A stretch of DNA of 64,000 nt from Polaribacter filamentus (GCF_002943715.1 NZ_MQUA01000013.1:3051501-3115500), one strand, 5' to 3'; positions 52,610 to 63,375 are shown, numbered from the stretch's first letter. Numbers and translations: made by a program. Notes: generated from the sequence alone by a model not told the origin.

Positions 52610-52969
52610 ATGACAAAAGTTAGTAATTTAAAAGAAAAGTGGGAATATTTAGTTACAAAACTAACCGATGATTTTTCGGAAGGAGAGGAATTAAATTTAG
52701 ACGGAATAGTCTATTTAATTGGCGTGCAAGAGCTGGGGCAGGGTCATAGAGAGTTTAAAAAGGACGAAAAAGTAAACCTGATGCATATTGCAATCTGCAA
52801 GTTATTAGAGCCTTACGGATATTATGAATTCGATTTTTTTGATCAGGATGGCTGGCCACATTTTAAAACGCTTACAGAATTGCCAAATTTAAAAGGCGGT
52901 GAACAAACTGTTTTAATGAAAGACGCTATTGTTTCTTATTTTGAGTCTTTAGAGTATTTTGAAGATTAA
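52610..52969 (+). CDS. Conserved hypothetical protein, 119 residues
   Basis: Acidic cytosolic protein (KEKWEYLVTKLTDDFSEGEELNLDGIVYLIGVQELGQG, KDEKVNLMHIAICKLLEPYGYYEF). The wording matches a small conserved Bacteroidota protein of unknown function. No domain with a known role is visible. It converges with the SDR gene, with 4 bp of overlap at their stops. Confidence 0.8.
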   Translation: MTKVSNLKEKWEYLVTKLTDDFSEGEELNLDGIVYLIGVQELGQGHREFKKDEKVNLMHIAICKLLEPYGYYEFDFFDQDGWPHFKTLTELPNLKGGEQTVLMKDAIVSYFESLEYFED

Positions 52970-53763
52970 GTAACACTAAGTTTACGAATCATTTTTGAGA
53001 GTAACTTCGGATAGAAGCGTTTTACATACACCCCTAATTTCTCTTTTACACCGGCAATATAGACCTCCTCTTTTTTGTTTTGAATCGATTTTACCATTAA
53101 TTTAGCAAAACGTTCTGGAGCAATTCCGTTAGCAGTCGCAGCATCCATTTTTTGTTGTGGAGTTCCGTTTCCTGTTAACGCATTTTTAGAAACATTTGTG
53201 TTTACAAACCCCGGACAAACTAATGTTACAGCAATATTATCTTGATAATGTTCTGCCCGTAAACTGTCAAAAAAACCATGCAAAGCGTGCTTACTTGCTG
53301 CGTAACTTGATCGCAAAGGAGTTCCTATTTTACCAACAATACTTGTCGTTACTACAAAATGGCCGTTTTCATTTTTAATGAAATGTGGTAAAACAGCTTT
53401 CGATAAAGCTATAGTTCCTAAATAATTAATATCCATAATTCGTTTGTCCACAGAAATTTGAGTATCTTTAACAAAAGATCTTTGACTGACTCCGCCATTA
53501 TTTACCAAAATATCAATTTTGCCAAAAGCAGCAATAGCTTCATCAACTTTTGATTGTAAATTTGTGTAATCCTCTAAATCTAGCAAAACTATTTTTACAT
53601 CATCGGGGTTTTTACAAAGCTTTTTAACCAACGCTAACTCTTGGTTTTTTCTTGATGATAAAATCAGCTTCGCATTTTGATTGGACAACTCTATTGCCAA
53701 AGCTTTTCCTATCCCTGAAGAAGCGCCAGTTATCCATATTATTTTATCAGAAAAACAACTCAT
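52966..53763 (-). CDS. Short-chain dehydrogenase/reductase
   Basis: A 265-residue Rossmann oxidoreductase: cofactor loop ITGASSGIGKALA, LDLEDYTN, NNGGVSQRSFV, the catalytic serine in VVTTSIVGKIG and YAASKHAL (Tyr-x3-Lys), and late VCPGFVNTNVSK. A C-terminal hydrophobic-basic end (YVKRFYPKLLSKMIRKL) suggests membrane association, as in the DHRS7-like group. Substrate not predictable. Confidence 0.92.
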   Translation of the reverse strand: MSCFSDKIIWITGASSGIGKALAIELSNQNAKLILSSRKNQELALVKKLCKNPDDVKIVLLDLEDYTNLQSKVDEAIAAFGKIDILVNNGGVSQRSFVKDTQISVDKRIMDINYLGTIALSKAVLPHFIKNENGHFVVTTSIVGKIGTPLRSSYAASKHALHGFFDSLRAEHYQDNIAVTLVCPGFVNTNVSKNALTGNGTPQQKMDAATANGIAPERFAKLMVKSIQNKKEEVYIAGVKEKLGVYVKRFYPKLLSKMIRKLSVT

Positions 53764-53813
53764 AATTAATTTATATTTAACGTTACAATATACTTAAATT
53801 GATACATAAATAG

Positions 53814-53821
53814 TACATTTG
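53814..53821 (+). promoter_or_regulatory. -7 box upstream of the TlpA-like gene
   Basis: TACATTTG fits TAnnTTTG, about 45 bp upstream. -33 box not seen. Confidence 0.35.
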
Positions 53822-53865
53822 ATGCGTTTTTTGAACATAAAATTCAGAAAACAAAATATAAAAAA

Positions 53866-55236
53866 ATGATGAAAAATATTCTTTATTTTATCCTATTTAT
53901 CTCCTCTATAACAAATGCGCAACATTTTATAAAAGGTGCTATGAACCCAAAAATAGACAGCGATTGGGTCATTTTATATAGAATCGAAGGCACAAAGCAA
54001 GTTTTTGTTGGCAACACGACTATAAAAACAGATTCTATTGCGGTTAATGGAAAAAAACAAGCGGTTGGTCGTTTTGAGTTTACACTAAAACCGCAAGCAA
54101 AAGCGGGTGCATATAGAATTAATTACAGAACTGAAGGTGAAGGGTTTTTAGACTTTTTTTACAACAAAGAAAACATTTCATTTACTTTTAACCCAGATTC
54201 TCCAGAGCAATCTGTTACGTTTTCAAAATCATCAGAAAATAAGTTGTACAGGGAATATATAACAGCGATTTCTACAGCACAGGGGAAATTAGATTCTATA
54301 CAAATTGCAGCGGTTCAAAACCCAAAATCAAACTTAAAAACGGCCTATAAAAATGCTTATAAAAAGGTAAATACCATTCAAAATAAATTCATAGAGACCT
54401 CAAAAGAAAAGTATATTGCTCCGATTATAAAAGCTAGTGTTCAAAATAATTCTGCCGAGATTCTAACTTCTGTAGATGCATATCTTTTTAACATTAAAAA
54501 TACATTTTTTGACAAATTAGATTTTTCTAATAAAACCCTATTAAATTCTTCTTTTTTAACAGATAGAATTGTGTCTTACGTCTTTTATATTAATTATTCT
54601 GATGACAATAGAACTCAACAAAAACTATATAAAGAATCGATAGAAACAGTACTTTCTAAAATTAAAAATCAGGCTTATAAAAGAGATATTATTGAGTTTT
54701 TAATAGTGCAATTTGAAGGCTATAAAAATTTAGAAATAATAGATTATCTATTTGAAAATAAATACAATAAACTACCAGAAATTTTACAGAATCAAAAATT
54801 TAAAGTAGAAAAAATAGCTTTATTTGCTACTGAAATTGGTAGAATTTCGCCAGATTTTTCTTGGAAAGAAAACGGAAAAACTTTAAAGCTTTCAACTTTA
54901 AATGATGCAGAAAAATATGTCTTGGCTTTTTGGAGTACAAGTTGTTCTCATTGCATGCGAGAAATGCCGCAGCTACACACCTATTTAAAAAACAAGAAGA
55001 GTATAAAAGTAATTGCTTTTGCTTTAGAAGATGATGCTTTTGTTTGGGAAAACTATTCTAAGACCAATTTATTCGGTTGGCATAACGTGTTGGGTTTAAA
55101 TAAATGGCAGAATGAAACTGCTAAAACCTATCAAATTTTTTCTACACCAACTTATTTTGTGTTAGATAAAAATAAAAAAATTATTGCGAAACCGGATGAA
55201 ATAGAGGATGTAAAAGAATATTTTGACACTAAATAA
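53866..55236 (+). CDS. TlpA-like thioredoxin-fold protein, exported
   Basis: 456 residues: a signal peptide (ILYFILFISSITNAQ), a long N-terminal part of the DUF4369-like/bacteroidete type with beta strands and a helical middle, and a C-terminal thioredoxin fold with FWSTSCSHCMREMPQLHTYL (CxxC at about 362-365) and cis-Pro in FSTPTYFVLDKNKKI. Probably a periplasmic disulfide oxidoreductase. An ATG 3 bp further in is an equally possible start. Confidence 0.87.
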   Translation: MMKNILYFILFISSITNAQHFIKGAMNPKIDSDWVILYRIEGTKQVFVGNTTIKTDSIAVNGKKQAVGRFEFTLKPQAKAGAYRINYRTEGEGFLDFFYNKENISFTFNPDSPEQSVTFSKSSENKLYREYITAISTAQGKLDSIQIAAVQNPKSNLKTAYKNAYKKVNTIQNKFIETSKEKYIAPIIKASVQNNSAEILTSVDAYLFNIKNTFFDKLDFSNKTLLNSSFLTDRIVSYVFYINYSDDNRTQQKLYKESIETVLSKIKNQAYKRDIIEFLIVQFEGYKNLEIIDYLFENKYNKLPEILQNQKFKVEKIALFATEIGRISPDFSWKENGKTLKLSTLNDAEKYVLAFWSTSCSHCMREMPQLHTYLKNKKSIKVIAFALEDDAFVWENYSKTNLFGWHNVLGLNKWQNETAKTYQIFSTPTYFVLDKNKKIIAKPDEIEDVKEYFDTK

Positions 55237-55239
55237 CTA

Positions 55240-55599
55240 TCAAAAATGAAAAAAAGCATTTTCTAAATGTTCAATTTTTGTCTTGTTTTTTTGATGGATA
55301 ATCGCAATAATATCAAAACGAACTTCTACATCTAAGTCTCTTTGAACTACATAATAATCAATTGCAGAAACTAATAGTTTTATCTTTTTGGGGGTAATAA
55401 AATCTTGCGGATTTCCAAAATAATCAGAACTTCTTGTTTTAACTTCCACTACTAGTAAAACATCTTTTTTTCTGGCAATAATATCTACTTCGGCTTTTAA
55501 ATAACGGTAATTTTTTTCTAAAATTTTGTAGTCATTTTCAATTAAGAAATCGATTGCTAATTTTTCTCCTTTTTTACCAAGTTCGTTGTGCTCTGCCAT
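55240..55599 (-). CDS. yraN: YraN family endonuclease-like protein (UPF0102)
   Basis: 119 residues with the nuclease-fold core GEKLAIDFLIENDYKILEKNYR, EVDIIARKKDVLLVVEVKTRSSDYFG and ITPKKIKLL (E-x-K pattern of PD-(D/E)xK folds). Biological role unclear. It lies 28 bp downstream of the S66 peptidase gene and converges with the TlpA-like gene. Confidence 0.93.
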   Translation of the reverse strand: MAEHNELGKKGEKLAIDFLIENDYKILEKNYRYLKAEVDIIARKKDVLLVVEVKTRSSDYFGNPQDFITPKKIKLLVSAIDYYVVQRDLDVEVRFDIIAIIHQKNKTKIEHLENAFFHF

Positions 55600-55627
55600 T
55601 TATTAGTATTCATTTTTCATGACTAAT

Positions 55628-56638
55628 TTACTTTAAAAACTTTAAAGTGGACTGCTCAATGCCAGTTCCAATCGTTAACAAAACTTTACTGCCAAAAATC
55701 AAAGCTCTATTATCTGGTTCATGACCTGCCGGAAAATTAAATAAAACAGGGATATCTTTTGGCAAAACATCCAAAATTAATTGTTCTATAGAACTTCCCC
55801 ATTCTGTTGAGTTTGCTTTAATTCTTGACATGTCACCAACAACCACCGCTTTTACTTTGGTAAAATATCTAGCACGTTTTAAGCTTTGTAACATTCTATC
55901 TACAGCATATTTATATTCTCCAATCTCTTCAATAAAAAGAATTTTTTCATCCGTATTTATTTGACTTTTAGAACCTAACATAGAGGCTAAAATAGAAATA
56001 TTCCCACCAATAATTTGACCTTCCACAACTTGCCCAGATTTTCCCGAAATGCCAACGCGGTTATATATTGATGATGGAATTGAATACGCAATTTCTTCGC
56101 CAAAAAGCGCCTTTTTAAATGATGAAATTGTTTCAATAATATCCTCTGGTTTCTCACCTAAATTTGTGCCCATCATCCCATGAATTGTTTCTACTTTTAA
56201 AGTATGAATATGAGTGTGAAACGCAGTAATATCCGAATAGCCAATAACCCATTTTGGACTATTTTTAAACTTCGTAAAATCAAGTTTATCTAAAATTCTA
56301 ACAGAGCCGTATCCGCCTCTTGCTGCCCAAATTGCTTTGATATTTTTATTGTCTAAAGCTTCTTGAAAATCCTGAGTTCGTTCGTCATCTGTACCAGAAA
56401 AATGATTATTCTGATTAAACAAATTTTTACCTAAAACAACTTTTAATCCCCAACTTTCTGCTAATTCTTTTGCTTTTTGAATCGTTTCTTCCTTGTTTTT
56501 TAAAATTCCTGCGGGTGCAATAATTGCTATAGAATCGCCAACTTTTAAATAGGGAGGTGTTTTAAATTTCTTTTGAGCAAATGCGGATGAAAAAGTCATC
56601 AACAATAAAAAAGGGATTACATTATTTTTCATTCTCAT
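55628..56638 (-). CDS. Exported LD-carboxypeptidase (S66 family)
   Basis: 336 residues with a signal peptide (VIPFLLLMTFSSAFA); trims tetrapeptide stems of peptidoglycan. IAPAGILKNKEET, IWAARGGYGSVRIL, the nucleophile Ser in GYSDITAFH, the catalytic Glu in FIEEIGEYKYAVDRML and the His in FPAGHEPDNRAL are all present. Its start overlaps the end of the next upstream gene by 17 bp, so they are cotranscribed. Confidence 0.92.
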   Translation of the reverse strand: MRMKNNVIPFLLLMTFSSAFAQKKFKTPPYLKVGDSIAIIAPAGILKNKEETIQKAKELAESWGLKVVLGKNLFNQNNHFSGTDDERTQDFQEALDNKNIKAIWAARGGYGSVRILDKLDFTKFKNSPKWVIGYSDITAFHTHIHTLKVETIHGMMGTNLGEKPEDIIETISSFKKALFGEEIAYSIPSSIYNRVGISGKSGQVVEGQIIGGNISILASMLGSKSQINTDEKILFIEEIGEYKYAVDRMLQSLKRARYFTKVKAVVVGDMSRIKANSTEWGSSIEQLILDVLPKDIPVLFNFPAGHEPDNRALIFGSKVLLTIGTGIEQSTLKFLK

Positions 56639-57242
56639 ATATTTTGTGCCAACCTAATCCAAATGTTAAGCCTAAACCAACATACGATTTTTTAGCAATG
56701 TTTGCGTATAATTTAAATCCAAAAGATCTTCCAAAACTTGTTGGTTTACCAACCGGAATTAATCCGTAAAAAATTCTAAATCTTTCCTTTCTTGGTTTAA
56801 AAAAGCTCATTCCTATTTCTAAAGGGAATCCTGCAAAGGTATCCTTTGTTTTAATTTTACCATTCACATCTTCATTTATATTGTAAGAAATTCCGCCAGA
56901 AAAGTGATACGCCAATCCGTCTTCAACATGCCTTTTCCCATATAGTAAAGCATATTCCGTTGTTGTATTACTTACAATAGAAATTGGAATAAAAAGAAAC
57001 CAATCTATTTTATCAATACTCGTAGTTTCTGAAGTTCTAAAGGTGTACAAATCATTTTTTAATTGATAATTAAGATTCAAACCAACCGTAATTGCAGTTT
57101 TTCCTGTATTTGAATATCCAACAAGGAAATCGCCAAATACAATTGGATTGTCTTTTCCTTTTATAGAATCTAACTTTTCTTGCGCAATTGTTGATGAAAA
57201 TATCATCAAAAATAAAGTACTAATTAATATTCTTCGATTCAA
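56622..57242 (-). CDS. Exported, probably outer-membrane-associated hypothetical protein
   Basis: 206 residues, signal peptide (STLFLMIFSSTIAQ), beta-strand-rich mature part (TGKTAITVGLNLNYQL, YKTRS-like TFRTSETTSIDKIDWFLFIPISIV, GLGLTFGLGWHKIYENE). It may be a small beta-barrel. Not recognised further. It starts the operon with the LD-carboxypeptidase. Confidence 0.7.
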   Translation of the reverse strand: MNRRILISTLFLMIFSSTIAQEKLDSIKGKDNPIVFGDFLVGYSNTGKTAITVGLNLNYQLKNDLYTFRTSETTSIDKIDWFLFIPISIVSNTTTEYALLYGKRHVEDGLAYHFSGGISYNINEDVNGKIKTKDTFAGFPLEIGMSFFKPRKERFRIFYGLIPVGKPTSFGRSFGFKLYANIAKKSYVGLGLTFGLGWHKIYENEK

Positions 57243-57332
57243 AATAAATCAATTTTCTAATGCCTAACAAACCAAATATCTAATCAATGTAAATGTATCT
57301 ATTTTCTATCGGATTTAAAAATTGCTTTTCCG

Positions 57333-57340
57333 TACTTTTG
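57333..57340 (+). promoter_or_regulatory. -7 box for metG
   Basis: TACTTTTG fits TAnnTTTG, 40-47 bp before the metG start at 57380. This supports the later start, since an earlier ATG (57293) lies upstream of it. Confidence 0.5.
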
Positions 57341-57379
57341 CACTTCAAAAACCAGTCCAAAATTAAAACAAAAGATCAC

Positions 57380-59437
57380 ATGAGTGCTCCTAAAAGATAT
57401 ACAATTACAGCCGCTTTGCCATATACAAATGGTCCAATTCATATTGGTCATTTAGCAGGTGTATACGTTCCTGCAGATATTTATGCGCGTTATTTACGTT
57501 TAACGGGTAACGATGTTGCATACATTTCTGGTTCTGATGAACATGGTGCTGCCATACCAATGAAAGCCAAAAAGGAAGGTGTTTCGCCGCAAGTCATTAT
57601 CGATAAATATCACGGAATTATCAAAAAATCTTTTGAAGATTTCGGAATTTCTTTTGATAATTACTCAAGAACTTCCGCTAAAATTCATCATGAAACGGCA
57701 TCAGCATTTTTTAAAAAAATGTATACTGATGGCGAATTTATTGAAGAAATTTCAGCACAATTGTATGATGCAGAAGCAAATCAGTTTTTAGCAGATCGTT
57801 TTGTGGTAGGAACTTGCCCAAAATGTGGCTTTGAAGAAAGTTATGGCGATCAATGTGAAAGCTGCGGAACAAGTCATAACGCAACAGATTTAATCAATCC
57901 AAAATCTGCAATTACAGGCAATGCACCAACGGTAAAAGAAACGAAACACTGGTTTTTACCTTTAGATAAACATGAAGATTTTTTACGCGAATGGATTTTA
58001 GAAGGTCATAAAAACGATTGGAAACCAAATGTGTACGGACAAGTAAAAAGCTGGGTGGAAGATGGTTTACGCCCAAGAGCTGTAACTAGAGATTTAGATT
58101 GGGGAATTCCTGTCCCGTTAAAAGACGCTCAAGGCAAGGTGTTGTATGTTTGGTTTGATGCACCAATTGGCTACATTTCATCTACCAAGGAATGGGCAGC
58201 AAGAGAAGGAAAAAACTGGGAAGATTATTGGAAAAAAGACGATACGAAACTGGTTCATTTTATAGGGAAAGACAATATTGTTTTTCACTGTATTATTTTC
58301 CCTGCGATGTTAAAAGCGCATGGCGACTATATTTTACCAGATAATGTGCCTGCAAATGAATTCTTAAATTTAGAAGGAAATAAATTATCAACCTCTAAAA
58401 ACTGGGCAGTTTGGTTGCACGAATATTTAGAAGATTTCCCTAACCAACAAGATGTTTTACGTTATACGTTAACAGCGAACGCGCCAGAAAGTAAAGACAA
58501 CGATTTTACTTGGAAAGATTTTCAAGCAAAAAACAACAACGAATTAGTTGCCATTTTTGGTAATTTCATTAACAGAGTTGTCGTTTTAACCAACAAATAT
58601 TATGGCGGAGTTGCGCCTTCTCCTAAAGATTTCTCAGAAGCTGATGAAGATGCTTTGGCTGCTGTAAAAGAGTTTCCGAATAGTATTGGAAAATCGATTG
58701 AAAGATATCGTTTTAGAGAAGCGAGCCAAGAATTAATGAATTTAGCCCGACTTGGAAACAAGTATTTAGCGGATGAAGAGCCTTGGAAAGTAATTAAAGT
58801 TGATGAAGAACGCGTAAAAACAATCTTATTTGTTGCATTGCAAATATCTGCCTCATTAGCAGTCGTTTCTGAACCTTTTTTACCTTTTACTTCGGATAAA
58901 TTGAAAGGTATTTTAAATATTCGTACTAACAAGTTAACTTGGGAAGACGTTTCAGAAAAAGCCGTTTTATTGCCTGCAAATCATCAAATAAATCAAGCAG
59001 AATTATTATTTTCTAAAATTGAGGACGAAACTATTGAAGCGCAACTAGAAAAATTAATTGCGACTAAAAAAGCAAATGAAGATGAAAAAAGAGTTGTAGA
59101 ACCTCAAAAAGAAACAATTGATTTTGAAGATTTCACAAAACTAGACATCAGAATTGGAACTATTTTAGAAGCCGAAAAAGTGGCTAAAACCAAAAAATTA
59201 TTAAAATTAAAAGTGGATGTTGGTATCGATATAAGAACGATTGTATCCGGAATTGCAGAAAGTTTTTCGCCAGAAGAAATTATTGGTCAACAAGTTTCTG
59301 TATTAATCAATTTATCGCCAAGAAAAATTAAAGGCATAGAAAGCAACGGAATGATTTTAATGACAGACACGCCTGATGGAAAATTAGCATTTGTTGAGCC
59401 AGAAAAGACCGTTAAAAACGGGCAAAAAGTAAGCTAG
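57380..59437 (+). CDS. metG: Methionyl-tRNA synthetase
   Basis: Charges tRNA-Met; 685 residues. The start at 57380 ([24 protein letters not shown]) puts the HIGH motif near residue 20 and lies past the promoter box. Zinc ribbon [17 protein letters not shown], the WFDAPIGY motif, [11 protein letters not shown] (KMSKS equivalent), an anticodon-binding part, and a C-terminal tRNA-binding domain (about 585-685; [22 protein letters not shown]). Intact. Confidence 0.97.
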   Translation: MSAPKRYTITAALPYTNGPIHIGHLAGVYVPADIYARYLRLTGNDVAYISGSDEHGAAIPMKAKKEGVSPQVIIDKYHGIIKKSFEDFGISFDNYSRTSAKIHHETASAFFKKMYTDGEFIEEISAQLYDAEANQFLADRFVVGTCPKCGFEESYGDQCESCGTSHNATDLINPKSAITGNAPTVKETKHWFLPLDKHEDFLREWILEGHKNDWKPNVYGQVKSWVEDGLRPRAVTRDLDWGIPVPLKDAQGKVLYVWFDAPIGYISSTKEWAAREGKNWEDYWKKDDTKLVHFIGKDNIVFHCIIFPAMLKAHGDYILPDNVPANEFLNLEGNKLSTSKNWAVWLHEYLEDFPNQQDVLRYTLTANAPESKDNDFTWKDFQAKNNNELVAIFGNFINRVVVLTNKYYGGVAPSPKDFSEADEDALAAVKEFPNSIGKSIERYRFREASQELMNLARLGNKYLADEEPWKVIKVDEERVKTILFVALQISASLAVVSEPFLPFTSDKLKGILNIRTNKLTWEDVSEKAVLLPANHQINQAELLFSKIEDETIEAQLEKLIATKKANEDEKRVVEPQKETIDFEDFTKLDIRIGTILEAEKVAKTKKLLKLKVDVGIDIRTIVSGIAESFSPEEIIGQQVSVLINLSPRKIKGIESNGMILMTDTPDGKLAFVEPEKTVKNGQKVS

Positions 59438-59450
59438 AAAAGATGAAAAT

Positions 59451-60818
59451 ATGATAAAGAATTTTTTAAGTTTAATTATTTTAAGTTTTAGTATTGCAAC
59501 ATTTTCACAAGAAACAGTGCTTTCGTTTAACAACGATTTAAAAACCTCTTCTTCTGATATTAAAGATGTAATTCCGGTTGTAAACACAGAAACCAACGAA
59601 ATCGCTTTTTTTGTAGCCGATGCTAAAAACGTTTATGGGTATAAAGTTGATGCAAATTTTAAAGTTATAGCAAAAATAACATCCGAAGAAAAAAGTAGAA
59701 AATATAAAGTTTTAATTGGCTCTAGTGCTTCTAAAAATGATTCATACCGTGTATTTTTAACCGATAAAAATCAAAATAATTTCGCCTTTGTTAACTTTTC
59801 TTTTAAAGACGGTGCTACCTCATTAAAAGAGTTTTCAATAGGTGAAGATGAAGAGTTTATACAAACTGTCAATTCTAAAAACCAATTTTATTTAATTTCT
59901 GGATCAAAATTAGAAAACCATTTGTATCTCTATTCTTTTGATGAATACGGAACTCCTATAAAAAATGATATTGATATTTCTGCTCTAAGATTTATTGACT
60001 ATAAAGGAAAAAACACGAATATTTTGTCATTTTTAATTACAGGAAATGATCTTAAAAAGTTTGAAGAAAACACCCCAAATTCGATAGAATTAACCTCTGA
60101 AGAAACAAAAATGTTTGTAAGAGAAAATTCGATATTTTTTACACTAGATCATCATAAAATGTTTACTCAAGTTTTAGAAATAGATTTAGACACTTATAAA
60201 GCGGATTCATTTCAGTTTAATAAACCGGCTTTAGGCGAGAAAGCAAAAAGAACAAATTCTTATTTAAATGGTAAAAATATTTTTACAATTGCAGTAACAA
60301 AAGATCAATTTTCTGTTGAAATTTTAGATTTTGAAACTGGCAATTTAATTAAAGAATATTCAGCAAGTAAAGACGAAGAAATCACTTTTAAAAATACCGC
60401 AATTATTCAAGAAGGCGGAATGTATGACGCCTATAGAGAGCTAGGCAAAACAAATCGTTTTTTAAAAAGAATTTCGAAAGGGAATTCGGGCATTTCTGCA
60501 AGAAAAGTGAACAATCAATATCATGTAATTATTGGCGGTTATATTGTTCAAAAATCAAGCGGAGGAATGATGATGCCTTTTGGCGGAATTCCACTGGGCA
60601 CTATTGGTTCTGCCACTGTATTTTTTAATCCGACTCAAATTGCATTTAACTCTTTTTCTAATAATAAAACAACCAGAATAGAATCTTTGTTTGATGAGAA
60701 CTTTAACCACGTTGAAGGAGAAATTAAAGAAAATGCTTTTGATAAAATGATAGATTTTAAGTCTAATAATAAAGGAAGTACCGTTTTTAAATATAAAGAT
60801 TTTGAGTTAGTCATTTAA
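59451..60818 (+). pseudogene. Exported hypothetical protein clipped at its C-terminus by the IS
   Basis: 455 residues as it stands: a signal peptide (NFLSLIILSFSIATFSQ) and a long beta-rich body of unrecognised family (FAFVNFSFKDGATSLKEF, YRELGKTNRFLKRISKG). The last four residues (ELVI) come from the IS left end. Removing the IS and one copy of ATAAAGATTT restores the original tail of 20 residues (YIKTEYMSFSKEFIFRKFTD) and the stop at 61830-61832. The product may remain functional. Confidence 0.75.
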
Positions 60819-61758
60819 TTTCCATATATTATAACCTTTAAAACAAGAGATATGGAACAATTTGAAGGTCAAGATATACTAAACTTTATAAAAGAATTAC
60901 CAAATGATGCTGCGTGTAAAGCGTATTTAGCCAAAATAAAATGGCAAGATGGATTTACTTGTATGAAATGTGGTCATACCAAAGGCTGTGAAAAAGTAGA
61001 TTATAGATACCATTGTTATAACTGTCAACACGTAGAAAGCGCCACTGCAAACACCTTATTTCATAAAGTTAAATTTGGATTGCAAAAAGCCTTTTGTGTG
61101 GTTTTTGAAATGAGTACAAGTAGTAAAAGTATTTCAAGTATTCAAATGGGAAAACGTTTTAGCATTCGCCAAGGAACAGCGTGGTATTTCATGCAAAAAG
61201 TGCGTAAAGCAATGAAAAGCAGTCAAAAATATCCTTTAGAGAAATTAATCCATGTTGATGAATTTACTGTTGGAGGGAAAGAAGAAGGCAAACAAGGAAG
61301 AAGTTATGATACGAAAAAGAAAAAGGCTGTTATCGCAGTAGAATTAACAGATGGCAATAAAGTTAAAAGAGTTTATATCAGATCCATCAAAGACTATTCT
61401 GCAAAATCATTAACCCCGATATTTGAAGAGCATATAAGTACATCTGCTAAAATAGTAACTGATAAATGGAGAGGTTACCAACCTTTAAAAGAGATGTATG
61501 ACATTGACCAAATATATAGTAATAATGGTGCTAATTTCAAACAATTACACATTGTGATTATGCAAGTTAAGTCATGGTTGAGAGCAATACCAACTCATGT
61601 AAGTAAATGGCATATTCAAGCATACTTTGATGAGTTTTGTTTTAGAATTAATCGATCTCAATTTAAAACCAGCATATTTCATAAAACGATTAATAGAATG
61701 GTAGAAAGTAAACCAATATATCAAAATCAAATAAAACAGATGCTAAGCGTATAACTCA
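60803..61758 (+). mobile_element. IS1595-family insertion sequence, copy 2 (956 bp)
   Basis: Same ends as copy 1 (TGAGTTA...TAACTCA), flanked by ATAAAGATTT at 60793-60802 and 61759-61768. Differs from copy 1 by at least three bases. Confidence 0.93.
60852..61754 (+). CDS. IS1595-family transposase (ISXO2-like), copy 2
   Basis: 300 residues; zinc ribbon and DDE core as in copy 1. One residue difference is near the end (M for T in IKQMLSV). Complete, so both copies may be active. Confidence 0.93.
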   Translation: MEQFEGQDILNFIKELPNDAACKAYLAKIKWQDGFTCMKCGHTKGCEKVDYRYHCYNCQHVESATANTLFHKVKFGLQKAFCVVFEMSTSSKSISSIQMGKRFSIRQGTAWYFMQKVRKAMKSSQKYPLEKLIHVDEFTVGGKEEGKQGRSYDTKKKKAVIAVELTDGNKVKRVYIRSIKDYSAKSLTPIFEEHISTSAKIVTDKWRGYQPLKEMYDIDQIYSNNGANFKQLHIVIMQVKSWLRAIPTHVSKWHIQAYFDEFCFRINRSQFKTSIFHKTINRMVESKPIYQNQIKQMLSV

Positions 61759-61842
61759 ATAAAGATTTTTACATAAAAACAGAATATATGTCATTTTCAA
61801 AAGAATTTATCTTTAGAAAATTTACAGATTAAAAATAAATTC

Positions 61843-62745
61843 ATGCTTAAAATAGCGTACCATCCTATTTATAAACACGAGTTACCAGAAGGTCATCGTT
61901 TTCCAATGGAAAAATATGACCTTTTACCTCAACAATTACTCTACGAAGGAACTTGTGTAGAAGAAAACTTCTTTGAACCAGAAATACCCAACAATAAACA
62001 TTTTTTTACGGTTCATGATTCAGATTATTTTTTTGATTTACTAAATATTACTTTATCACAAAAAGCAGCGAGAAAAATTGGTTTTCCTTTATCCGAAGTT
62101 TTAGTAGAAAGAGAAATGATCATCGCAGACGGAACCATGAAAGCGTCTGAATTTGCGCTAAAACACGGAATTGCGATGAATATTGCTGGTGGCACACATC
62201 ACGCATTTTCTAACCGTGGTGAAGCTTTTTGTATGTTAAATGATCAGGCAATTGCTGCAAAATATTTACAGAACAAAAGTTTGGCACATAAAATTCTGAT
62301 TGTAGATTTAGATGTGCACCAAGGAAACGGAACCGCAGAAATTTTTCAAAATGACGCTTCTATTTTTACCTTTTCGATGCACGGAAAAAGCAATTATCCG
62401 TTTGTAAAAGAAAAATCTGATTTAGATATTGCACTAGAAAATAACACAAAAGATGCTGAATATTTATCCATCTTAGAAAAAACCTTACCAAAACTCATCA
62501 ACCAAGAAAAACCAGACTTTATTTATTACTTATGTGGTGTTGATGTTATTGAAACTGATAAATTAGGCAAACTTGCCTTAACCATAGAGGGTTGTAAAGA
62601 ACGTGATCGATTTGTATTACAAACTTGTTTTGAGTATAAAATTCCGGTGATGTGCTCTATGGGCGGTGGATATTCTAAAGATGTAAATATTATTGTAAAT
62701 GCACATGCAAATACCTTTAGAGTAGCACAAGAAATTTATTTTTAA
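61843..62745 (+). CDS. Histone deacetylase-superfamily hydrolase
   Basis: A 300-residue zinc-dependent amidohydrolase of the class II/AcuC-like group. Visible are AGGTHHAFSNRGEAFCMLND (the double His and the segment that shapes the pocket), LIVDLDVHQGNGTAEIF (zinc Asp and His), CGVDVIETDKLGKLALT (second Asp), and MGGGYSKDVN (glycine loop with the Tyr). Substrate probably an acetylpolyamine or acetyl-lysine, not determinable. Preceded by the displaced tail of the clipped gene. Confidence 0.9.
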   Translation: MLKIAYHPIYKHELPEGHRFPMEKYDLLPQQLLYEGTCVEENFFEPEIPNNKHFFTVHDSDYFFDLLNITLSQKAARKIGFPLSEVLVEREMIIADGTMKASEFALKHGIAMNIAGGTHHAFSNRGEAFCMLNDQAIAAKYLQNKSLAHKILIVDLDVHQGNGTAEIFQNDASIFTFSMHGKSNYPFVKEKSDLDIALENNTKDAEYLSILEKTLPKLINQEKPDFIYYLCGVDVIETDKLGKLALTIEGCKERDRFVLQTCFEYKIPVMCSMGGGYSKDVNIIVNAHANTFRVAQEIYF

Positions 62746-62911
62746 TGGTTTTATAAAAATAAAATAGAAGAATTTGTATATTAATAAGATGCACAAAAAA
62801 ACCTCAAAATAACCAGGCAATTATCTCGTGAAAAATTTAGTTAATTTAATTAATATAAAAAATTTGTGATGTAGTTATTTGTTAATTTACAGTCTAACAA
62901 AAATATAAATT

Positions 62912-63370
62912 ATGAAAAATTTAATAGTAGTTGCACTCTCATTGATACTGTTCTCTTGCGGTGCCTCAAAAAATGTAAGAACAAAAGAAAAGATTATTAA
63001 AGGAAATTGGACCTTAAATAAAATTGTTTACAGTAAAACTGGTGATTATAAAGTGACTATGTTTAAAGATGCTCCAAAAGAATGTTTTGAAGGTAGTTCA
63101 TGGAAGTTTGTACCAAATAACAACACAGGAACGTATACCATAAATAGCACAAATTGTGTATCTGGAGAAAGAGATTTTATTTTTGTAGTTCAAGAAATTG
63201 ATGCAGCTTCTGGATATTACGACTTTTTACTAAAACCAAAAAATAACGAAAACAAAGCTGGCTTTAGATTGCAATTAACAGAATTATCTGAAACTACAAT
63301 GCAATGGAAACAGTACTTAAATGTAGACGAAAAACAATTTATTATTAATATGAACTTTACAAAACAATAA
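62912..63370 (+). CDS. Lipocalin-like lipoprotein
   Basis: 152 residues with a lipoprotein signal (ALSLILFSCGAS, lipidated Cys about 17) and a beta-rich fold similar to lipocalin-like DUF4488-type proteins (GNWTLNKIVYSK, FEGSSWKFVPNNNTGTYTI, TTMQWKQYL). Probably outer-membrane anchored. It lies 5 bp before the OmpA gene and is likely cotranscribed. Confidence 0.82.
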   Translation: MKNLIVVALSLILFSCGASKNVRTKEKIIKGNWTLNKIVYSKTGDYKVTMFKDAPKECFEGSSWKFVPNNNTGTYTINSTNCVSGERDFIFVVQEIDAASGYYDFLLKPKNNENKAGFRLQLTELSETTMQWKQYLNVDEKQFIINMNFTKQ

Positions 63371-63375
63371 TTAAG

